DNA of 5,234 nucleotides from Muribaculaceae bacterium (GTDB lineage: Bacteria; Bacteroidota; Bacteroidia; Bacteroidales; Muribaculaceae). The stretch covers positions 1 through 5,234 of the forward strand of contig JAIDBM010000357.1 in the NCBI GenBank assembly GCA_029056365.1. The letters are read 5' to 3'. Made by a program: the position numbers and the translations under genes. Numbering within the stretch: position 1 is the stretch's first letter; the number at the start of each line of letters is the position of its first letter. Below are positions 1 through 5,234 of the stretch, one piece after another. The notes below the pieces were generated by a model. That model was not told where the DNA came from, did no database searches, and saw only the letters and a program-made list of their open reading frames with translations.

Positions 1-1
1 A

Positions 2-1030
2 TTCGGCCGCCTTATGGGGGGTATAGCTCCCTTGCTTTCAATGCGCGACGACGGAACCCCCGAGGGAGCGAAACGCGCCGAACTGCGTAGTCTTGCATTG
101 CGCAGCTATGCCAATGCGGTCGACCCCGACAACGCCGACTATCTTCTGTGGCGCGGCCACGGCCAGGCCCTTGTCGATGCCGCCTATGTGGCCGAAAGTT
201 TCATCCGCGCCTACGATGCTTTGTGGATGCCGCTCGACAGTGTTACCAAGGCACGCTATATAGGCGAGTTCACACAGCTGCGCCGTGTCGACCCCCCTTA
301 TACCAACTGGGTGCTTTTTTCATCTACTATCGAAAGCTTTCTTGCCAAGGCCGGCGCTCCATGCGATGAATACCGAATCAATTCGGCCATACGCAAAACC
401 GAGGAGTGGTACACCGGCGACGGCTGGTATGCCGACGGACCGTCGTTTGCCTTCGATTACTACAGCAGCTATGTGTTTCATCCGATGTATCTCGAAACCC
501 TCGCCAACATGAAGGACGCCGGAATATACACCCGCATACACTATCCGAAATACTACGACCGCGCTTTGCGTCGCGCACAGAAGTTCAGCATAGTGCTCGA
601 GCGGCTTATTTCGCCCGAGGGTACATTCCCGGTATTCGGTCGTTCGATACCTTACCGAATGGCGGCCATGCAGCCTCTGGCTCTGATGGCCTGGTATGGC
701 AGGCTGCCGGACGGTCTTGGCTACGGCCAGGTGCGTAATGCGCTTACCATGGTGATGCACAAAATGTTCGACGGCAATAAGAATTTTAACGACGGAGGTT
801 TCCTGACCATTGGCTTTGCCGGCGAACAGCCGAACATTGCCGACTGGTACACCAACAACGGAAGCCTATATATGACCTCGCTGGCATTTCTTCCGTTAGG
901 TCTGCCTGCAAGCCATCCGTTCTGGACCGATGCGCCGCAGCCCACCACCAGCCAGAAGGCATGGGGCGGAATGCCCTTCCCGAAAGACCATCACTGGGAC
1001 GACGGACAAAGCGTGAAAGATCTTTTCTAA
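2..1030 (+). CDS. DUF2264 family protein, 3' part (start lies upstream of window)
   Basis: The reading frame is open from the first bases of the window and encodes FGRLMGGIAPLL, which matches the FGR..GIAP.L motif of the DUF2264 family. The ATG at 14 is therefore an internal Met and the gene is cut by the window edge; 342 residues remain, ending in a TAA stop. Other recognisable blocks, numbered from Phe1, are WRGHGQALVDAAY (about 50-62), DGWYADGPSFAFDYY (about 140-154), YVFHPMYLE (157-165) and GRSIPYRMAAMQPLA (213-227). The many helical, aromatic-rich segments fit an (alpha/alpha)-barrel fold. Some DUF2264-type proteins are, as I recall, classified as GH154 beta-glucuronidases in glycan-degradation loci; activity here is inference. 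Any signal peptide would lie in the missing N-terminus. It is co-oriented with the GH35 gene but separated by 142 bp containing a likely promoter, so it may be a separate unit. The family call is firm; the substrate is unknown. Confidence 0.85.
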   Translation, partial: FGRLMGGIAPLLSMRDDGTPEGAKRAELRSLALRSYANAVDPDNADYLLWRGHGQALVDAAYVAESFIRAYDALWMPLDSVTKARYIGEFTQLRRVDPPYTNWVLFSSTIESFLAKAGAPCDEYRINSAIRKTEEWYTGDGWYADGPSFAFDYYSSYVFHPMYLETLANMKDAGIYTRIHYPKYYDRALRRAQKFSIVLERLISPEGTFPVFGRSIPYRMAAMQPLALMAWYGRLPDGLGYGQVRNALTMVMHKMFDGNKNFNDGGFLTIGFAGEQPNIADWYTNNGSLYMTSLAFLPLGLPASHPFWTDAPQPTTSQKAWGGMPFPKDHHWDDGQSVKDLF

Positions 1031-1042
1031 TACAACATACAT

Positions 1043-1118
1043 CCAAGGGTACATATATAAACTAAGGGTACATAACCAAACTAAGGGTACGTAAGCAGTC
1101 TAAAGGTAGGTGATATGT
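1043..1118. repeat. Four tandem 19-bp repeats upstream of the GH35 gene
   Basis: Four head-to-tail units start at 1043, 1062, 1081 and 1100, exactly 19 bp apart. They read CCAAGGGTACATATATAAA, CTAAGGGTACATAACCAAA, CTAAGGGTACGTAAGCAGT and CTAAAGGTAGGTGATATGT. The core CTAAGGGTACATAA is well conserved in units 1-3 and decays in unit 4; units 2 and 3 share the exact 12-mer AACTAAGGGTAC (1060 and 1079). The array ends directly before the TAGGTTTG promoter box and covers the place where a -33 element should sit. A multi-site operator for an activator or repressor of the GH35-GH43 operon is one reading; a neutral minisatellite-like expansion is another. The repeats themselves are directly visible; the function is inference. 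Confidence 0.85.
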
Positions 1119-1128
1119 TTTAGGTTTG
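1114..1128 (+). promoter_or_regulatory. Probable Bacteroidetes-type promoter (-7 box TAGGTTTG)
   Basis: TAGGTTTG at 1121-1128 is an exact match to the TAnnTTTG -7 consensus of Bacteroidetes primary sigma-factor promoters; the overlapping TATGTTTT at 1114-1121 is a near match. Transcription would start at roughly 1133-1137, in or after a seven-T run, giving a leader of about 35-40 nt before the GTG at 1173. No TTTG or TTG element stands at the expected -33 distance, where repeat units 3 and 4 lie instead. This would suit an activator-dependent promoter. The box match is seen; promoter activity is inferred. Confidence 0.5.
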
Positions 1129-1172
1129 CATTTTTTTAAGCATATTACAACTTAGTCCTTAAAATAACAGAC

Positions 1173-3527
1173 GTGAAAACTAATTTCAAGATTATCATCG
1201 CATTGCTGCTGGCATGTGTGTGCATGCCGGCGGCATTTGCCGGTAAAGGCAGCTTCGAGGCGGGCAAAGGAAGCTTTTTGCTCAACGGCGAGCCATTTGT
1301 GGTGAAAGCCGCCGAGTTGCATTACCCGCGCATTCCGCGCCCCTACTGGGAACACCGTATACAGATGAGCAAGGCGCTGGGCATGAACACAATATGTCTG
1401 TATGTGTTCTGGAACGCACATGAGCCGCAGCCCGACAATTTCGATTTCACCGATCAGAACGACCTTGCCGAGTTTATCCGTCTGTGCCAGAAGCACGACA
1501 TGAAGGTGATTCTGCGCCCGGGTCCGTATGTGTGCGCCGAATGGGAAATGGGCGGACTGCCCTGGTGGCTGCTTAAGAAAAAAGATATACGTCTGAGAGA
1601 GAACGATCCATATTTCCTTGAGCGTGTCGACAAATTCCAGAAGGCCGTGGCCGAGCAGGTGAAGGATCTTACCATAGCCGACGGAGGCCCGATAATTATG
1701 GTGCAGGTGGAAAACGAATACGGAAGTTACGGCATCGACAAGGAATATGTGGGCAATATCCGCGACATGCTGCGCAAGAACTTCGGCAACGAAGTCACAC
1801 TGTTCCAGTGCGACTGGTCGTCGAACTTTCTTAACAACGGACTCGACGACCTGATCTGGACCATTAATTTCGGCACAGGAGCCGATATCGACCAGCAGTT
1901 CGCGCCGCTGAAAGCCGCCCGTCCTGACAGTCCGCTCATGTGCAGCGAGTTCTGGAGCGGCTGGTTCGACAAGTGGGGCGCCAATCATGAAACCCGTCCG
2001 GCGGCCGACATGATACAGGGCATAGAGCAGATGCTCGACCGTGGAATATCGTTCAGCCTGTATATGACTCACGGCGGCACCAACTGGGGTCACTGGGCCG
2101 GAGCCAACTCTCCGGGCTTTGCTCCCGACGTGACATCGTACGACTATGACGCCCCGATTTCGGAGTCGGGCGTTGCCACTCCGAAATATCACATGCTGCG
2201 TAAATCGCTGGCAAAGTACTCCGGCGGCAAGTTGCCGAAAGTGCCGGCGCCTGTCGGCACAGTGGCCGTGAAGCCGTTCCGCCTCACGGAAGTGGCTCCG
2301 CTGTTCGAAAATCTGCCCGAAGCAAAAACCGATGCCGCCATACGCACCATGGAGGAATATGGCCAGGGCTTCGGCAGCATACTCTATCGTACTGACTTGC
2401 CGGAACTGAAACCCGGCGCGATACTAACCGTGAACGACCCGCACGACTTCGCGCAGGTGTTTGTCGACAATGAATATATAGGCACTCTCGACCGCCGTAA
2501 CGGCGACCGCGAACTTGTTCTGCCGGCATGTGCGCGTGGCGCCCGGCTGGATATTCTTGTAGAGGCAATGGGCCGCATCAACTTCGGCCGTGCCATAAAA
2601 GACTTCAAGGGCATTACCGACAAGGTTACGATTACTGAAGACCGCGACGGCCACAATTTCGTGTGCGAGCTGTCGGGCTGGCAGGTGTACAATCTTGAAG
2701 ATGTGCCGGAATTCTACACATCGATGCGATTCCGGCCGCTGTCGGAGTCGGATGCCGATGCCGGCGGTCGCCTGCCCCGGGGCGTTTATCGCGGCACCTT
2801 TACCGTCGACAAGCCGGGCGACACCTTCCTTGACTTCGAGACATGGGGCAAGGGGCTGGTGTATGTCAACGGCCATGCCCTGGGGCGTATCTGGGAAATC
2901 GGTCCGCAGCAGACACTTTACATGCCCGGATGCTGGCTGAAAAAGGGCGAGAACGAAATTGTGGTGTTTGATATACTCGGACCAAAGGAAGCCCGAAGCG
3001 AAGGCCACCGTGAGCCGGTGCTCGACAAACTGCTGGTTACACGACGCCTGATTCACCGCGAGGAAGGTCAGGAACTTGACCTGTCGGGCGAGACCGCTGT
3101 GCTGCAGGCCGCTTTCCAGCCCGGCAACGGCTGGCAGGAGCGCAAGCTCGAGCAGCCGCTGCGGGGACGTTATCTCTGTTTCGAGGCGCTCGACGGCCAC
3201 AATGCCGACGAAATGGCGGCCATAGCCGAATTCTATGTGCTCGACGACAAGGGCGAACGCCTTTCGCGCGAGCCCTGGATTGTCGACTGGGCCGACAGCG
3301 AGGAAGTAAACCAGGGCAACCGCAGTGCCGACAAGCTGTTCGACCTGCAGGAATCGACCTACTGGAGCACTGTGCCCGGCGCGGCGTTCCCGCATTCGTT
3401 TGTAATCGACCTCGGTGCGGTGCGAAACATCGGAGGCATACAGTATCTGCCGCGCATGGAGCAGGGTGCCCCGGGTTCGATAAAGAATTATAAGGTGTAT
3501 ATAAAGAACAGTCCGTTCAAGTTATGA
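1173..3527 (+). CDS. Secreted GH35 beta-galactosidase-type glycoside hydrolase
   Basis: This is a complete 784-residue protein. GH35 enzymes are retaining exo-acting glycosidases that release terminal beta-galactose. The N-terminus (basic KTNFK, hydrophobic IIIALLLACVC, then MPAAFA before GKG) is a signal peptide with likely cleavage after Ala23, so it is exported, probably to the periplasm. The catalytic barrel spans about 30-350. GGPIIMVQVENEYGSYG (171-187) carries the expected acid/base Glu182, and CSEFWSGWFDKWG (257-269) the nucleophile Glu259; LRPGPYVCAEWEMGGLPWWL and THGGTNWG are further family hallmarks. Beta-sandwich regions follow (about 360-620, including WGKGLVYVNGHALGRIWEIGPQQTLYMP). 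Residues about 636-784 resemble a discoidin/F5-8C module with its halves in reversed order. The start is GTG: no ATG lies between it and the upstream in-frame TAA at 1137, and this start gives a good signal peptide. There is no Shine-Dalgarno sequence, only an A-rich stretch. It overlaps the GH43 gene. Beta-galactosidase is the default; exact linkage is not readable. Confidence 0.96.
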   Translation: MKTNFKIIIALLLACVCMPAAFAGKGSFEAGKGSFLLNGEPFVVKAAELHYPRIPRPYWEHRIQMSKALGMNTICLYVFWNAHEPQPDNFDFTDQNDLAEFIRLCQKHDMKVILRPGPYVCAEWEMGGLPWWLLKKKDIRLRENDPYFLERVDKFQKAVAEQVKDLTIADGGPIIMVQVENEYGSYGIDKEYVGNIRDMLRKNFGNEVTLFQCDWSSNFLNNGLDDLIWTINFGTGADIDQQFAPLKAARPDSPLMCSEFWSGWFDKWGANHETRPAADMIQGIEQMLDRGISFSLYMTHGGTNWGHWAGANSPGFAPDVTSYDYDAPISESGVATPKYHMLRKSLAKYSGGKLPKVPAPVGTVAVKPFRLTEVAPLFENLPEAKTDAAIRTMEEYGQGFGSILYRTDLPELKPGAILTVNDPHDFAQVFVDNEYIGTLDRRNGDRELVLPACARGARLDILVEAMGRINFGRAIKDFKGITDKVTITEDRDGHNFVCELSGWQVYNLEDVPEFYTSMRFRPLSESDADAGGRLPRGVYRGTFTVDKPGDTFLDFETWGKGLVYVNGHALGRIWEIGPQQTLYMPGCWLKKGENEIVVFDILGPKEARSEGHREPVLDKLLVTRRLIHREEGQELDLSGETAVLQAAFQPGNGWQERKLEQPLRGRYLCFEALDGHNADEMAAIAEFYVLDDKGERLSREPWIVDWADSEEVNQGNRSADKLFDLQESTYWSTVPGAAFPHSFVIDLGAVRNIGGIQYLPRMEQGAPGSIKNYKVYIKNSPFKL

Positions 3528-4486
3528 AATCTCTAATAGCCGGCATGTGCATGCTGCTTTCGGGCAGCATGGCACATGCCGCCGGCGATGAACCGTCGGC
3601 ATATCTGTTTGCATATTTCACCGGAAACCGCATGAGCGAGGAGGCGGTGTGCTATGCCGTGAGTAGCGACGGATTCAATTTCAAGGCGCTCAACGGAGGC
3701 CGTCCGGTGCTCGACTCGCGCCTCATCAGTTCTACCGGCGGGGTGCGCGACCCGCATCTGTTGCGTGGCCACGACGGAGACCCATATTACTATATGGTGC
3801 TTACCGATATGGTTTCGGCCAACGGATGGGATTCGAACCGCGCCATGGTGATGCTGCGCAGCACCGACCTTGTAGGCTGGGATGCATCGGTGGTGAATAT
3901 TCAGAAAAAATTCGGGCAGGAGAATCTTAAACGTGTGTGGGCGCCGCAGACAATATACGATGCCGATGCCGGCAAGTATATGGTTTACTGGTCGATGAAA
4001 CATGGCGACGGCCCGGATATAATATATTATGCCTATGCCAATGGCGATTTCAGCGATATCGAAGGCGAGCCGCAGCCGTTGTTCCTGCCTTCGGACGGCA
4101 AATCGTGTATCGACGGCGATATAGTGCGTACGCCCGACGGAACTTATCACCTGTTCTACAAAACCGAAGGCCATGGAAACGGCATTAAGGTGGCCACAAC
4201 ATCGAACCTCACATCCGGGCGGTGGAACGAGCAGCCCGACTACAAGCAGCAGACCGCCGACGCCGTCGAGGGAGCTGGAGTGTTCCGGCTAATAGGCAGC
4301 GACAGATATATACTCATGTACGATGTGTATACCAGCGGACGGTATGATTTCACCGAGTCGACCGACCTGCGCACATTCCGCAAGGTGTCAGAGCCTGTTA
4401 CCATGGATTTTCATCCGCGTCACGGCAGTGTGATACAGATAAGTGATTCTGAGCTGCACCGGCTTGTAGAGCACTTCGGTTTTTAG
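3524..4486 (+). CDS. Secreted GH43-type glycosidase (five-bladed beta-propeller)
   Basis: This is a complete 320-residue single-domain protein. Family 43 enzymes are inverting glycosidases, mostly alpha-L-arabinofuranosidases, arabinanases, beta-xylosidases or exo-galactanases. A short signal peptide (MKSLIAG, hydrophobic core, SMAHA) is likely cut after Ala19. The three expected carboxylates are visible in context: VRDPHLLR (Asp76, candidate base), SCIDGDIV (Asp197, candidate pKa modulator) and AVEGAGVFRL (Glu249, candidate acid). RVWAPQTIYD (137-146) is the typical WAP blade motif, and RHGSVIQI (299-306) provides a His often placed near the propeller centre. There is no extra carbohydrate-binding module, so it is a minimal GH43. 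The ATG overlaps the GH35 stop (ATGA at 3524-3527), pointing to translational coupling within one operon. The last codons lie inside a long inverted repeat. Subfamily and substrate cannot be assigned by eye; an arabinosidase or galactosidase partner to GH35 is the working guess. Confidence 0.9.
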   Translation: MKSLIAGMCMLLSGSMAHAAGDEPSAYLFAYFTGNRMSEEAVCYAVSSDGFNFKALNGGRPVLDSRLISSTGGVRDPHLLRGHDGDPYYYMVLTDMVSANGWDSNRAMVMLRSTDLVGWDASVVNIQKKFGQENLKRVWAPQTIYDADAGKYMVYWSMKHGDGPDIIYYAYANGDFSDIEGEPQPLFLPSDGKSCIDGDIVRTPDGTYHLFYKTEGHGNGIKVATTSNLTSGRWNEQPDYKQQTADAVEGAGVFRLIGSDRYILMYDVYTSGRYDFTESTDLRTFRKVSEPVTMDFHPRHGSVIQISDSELHRLVEHFGF

Positions 4487-4504
4487 CTTAAAAAACCGAA
4501 GTGC
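4471..4504. terminator. Perfect 14-bp inverted repeat between convergent genes, possible bidirectional terminator
   Basis: GCACTTCGGTTTTT (4471-4484) is perfectly complementary to AAAAACCGAAGTGC (4491-4504), with a six-base loop AGCTTA. The left arm consists of the last codons of the GH43 gene and the first base of its TAG stop; the right arm lies in the 31-bp gap before the convergent epimerase gene ends at 4518. The symmetry and location suit a shared terminator for both strands. It is atypical because the T run forms the inner part of the stem and no T tail follows on either strand. It could instead be an mRNA 3'-end stabilising hairpin. Confidence 0.6.
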
Positions 4505-4517
4505 AGTTATCGGGGGG

Positions 4518-5234
4518 CTAAATATTCTCTACAATAATCATGTAGCCTGCCGTGAAGGTTTTGCCCGGAGCCAGCAGGTTGGTGTATTCGCGCTCCATGA
4601 AATCGCCTTCGAAACCGATGCGGTCGCAGCGGCCCCACCAAGGCTCGATGCACACGAACGGGCAGTCGGCTTTCGGCGACCACAGACCGGTGAGCGGCGC
4701 CTGGAACAGCAGCGACAGATAGGGACGCATGTCTTTCGACAGCATTGACACACGGTGAACCTGCCTGTCGGCCAAAATTATGGCATCGTTGGCAAAGGTG
4801 TCGGCTGTAAGCGGAAGAAGACCGTTGTCGTCGAGCGTTACCGGAAGGTTGTCGGCTCCGATACAGCCTTTTTCAGAAATCTGCTGTCTGTGCAACGAGC
4901 GCGGACCAAAGAGAAAATAGCCGTGTATCGGGTCGGAGGCATTGAAATCAGGATAATTGAACGCCGGATGAGCGCCGATGTGGAATGCCATGTCTGCGTT
5001 GCCGGTGTTTATTACTCGCCACATTACTTCCAGACGTTCGCCCTGGAGCCGATATCCGATTTCAAGCCGGAATCTGCGCGGATACAGTTCAAGAGTCTCG
5101 TTGTCGGATTCAAGCGCGAACCAGGCCTCGTCGTCGGGGCAATCGGTTATGGGAGTGAATTCGCGGTCGCGTGCGAAACCGTGTTGTCCGAGAGTGAATT
5201 CTTGGCCATCCATGCGGTAACGGTTGTTCCACAC
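4518..5234 (-). CDS. Aldose 1-epimerase-like protein (mutarotase), C-terminal part
   Basis: The gene runs leftward and is cut by the right edge of the window. The 238 visible codons end in TAG at 4518-4520. Aldose 1-epimerases interconvert alpha and beta anomers of sugars such as galactose and glucose. Visible family motifs, numbered from the first visible codon, are GQHGFARDREF (His18, substrate-site His), FHIGAHPAFNYP (His89, candidate catalytic acid) and VCIEPWWGRCD (Glu197, candidate catalytic base), all in the expected order on a beta-rich backbone. The first visible codon is GTG, but family members carry roughly 50-60 further residues before the HGFARD region, so this is most likely an internal Val and not a start. 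Any signal peptide would be off-window. The form resembles the LacX/YeaD-like branch; some members act on phosphorylated or other sugars, so the substrate is open. It is convergent with the GH35-GH43 operon with a 31-bp gap, so it is a separate transcript even if functionally linked. Confidence 0.92.
   Translation of the reverse strand: MWNNRYRMDGQEFTLGQHGFARDREFTPITDCPDDEAWFALESDNETLELYPRRFRLEIGYRLQGERLEVMWRVINTGNADMAFHIGAHPAFNYPDFNASDPIHGYFLFGPRSLHRQQISEKGCIGADNLPVTLDDNGLLPLTADTFANDAIILADRQVHRVSMLSKDMRPYLSLLFQAPLTGLWSPKADCPFVCIEPWWGRCDRIGFEGDFMEREYTNLLAPGKTFTAGYMIIVENI

Noticed and set aside
14..16. ATG as the start of the first gene
   Set aside because: The frame is open upstream to the window edge and encodes the conserved FGR motif before this Met, so the gene begins outside the window.
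1043..1118. CRISPR array
   Set aside because: The period is only 19 bp with a core of about 12 bp and 7-bp variable segments; there is no room for spacers and no cas gene is present.
1119..1137. A fifth 19-bp repeat unit covering the -7 box
   Set aside because: In phase, only a few positions (T, A, G, G, T) agree with the consensus, which is not clearly above chance.
1129..1140. Intrinsic terminator of the DUF2264 gene at the seven-T run
   Set aside because: No convincing hairpin precedes the T run, and it sits just after the promoter box.
1152..2192. Long minus-strand open frame opposite the GH35 gene (346 codons)
   Set aside because: It lies wholly over a strongly conserved GH35 catalytic domain, shows no recognisable motifs, and is explained by third-position G/C bias removing antisense stops.
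2424..3395. Second long minus-strand open frame opposite the GH35 C-terminal half (323 codons)
   Set aside because: It has the same antisense-shadow pattern, with no domain, no promoter and composition typical of a mirrored coding strand.
3533..4174. Minus-strand open frame opposite the GH43 gene (213 codons)
   Set aside because: It is fully contained in a clear GH43 gene and its translation resembles no family.
5232..5234. GTG as the start of the minus-strand epimerase gene
   Set aside because: The protein would lack the first part of the mutarotase fold; the GTG is most simply an internal Val at a cut edge.

Overview
The window looks like a piece of a carbohydrate-utilisation locus from a Bacteroidales-type bacterium. 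The taxonomic reading rests on the style of the proteins (DUF2264, a GH35 with Bacteroidetes-like sequence, a compact secreted GH43, an EPWWGRCD-type mutarotase), the lack of Shine-Dalgarno sequences with A-rich start regions, and an exact TAnnTTTG promoter box. Codon use is rich in G/C at third positions. That fits a higher-GC Bacteroidales lineage such as Muribaculaceae better than classical Bacteroides, but this is inference and not a proven placement.

Layout. (1) 2-1030 (+): the 3' part of a DUF2264 protein gene; its start lies upstream of the window. (2) 1031-1172: an AT-rich 142-bp gap holding four head-to-tail copies of a 19-bp unit, followed by a TAGGTTTG promoter box. (3) 1173-3527 (+): a complete secreted GH35 beta-galactosidase-type enzyme with a GTG start. 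Its C-terminus looks like a discoidin (F5/8C) fold with its two halves in swapped order. (4) 3524-4486 (+): a complete secreted GH43-type glycosidase overlapping the GH35 gene by 4 bp (ATGA). (5) 4471-4504: a perfect 14-bp inverted repeat covering the end of the GH43 gene, in the 31-bp gap between convergent genes. (6) 4518-5234 (-): the C-terminal part of an aldose 1-epimerase-like gene whose start lies beyond the right edge.

How it fits together (inference): GH35 and GH43 are exported and translationally coupled. They probably remove galactose and arabinose-type (or related) residues from a plant glycan. The DUF2264 protein probably acts on the same glycan, perhaps as a glycuronidase. The mutarotase, on a separate convergent transcript, would interconvert the anomers of released sugars. 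No SusC/SusD pair, regulator, RNA gene, mobile element or CRISPR array is visible. The families are known. The least explained element is the 19-bp repeat array upstream of the GH35-GH43 operon.
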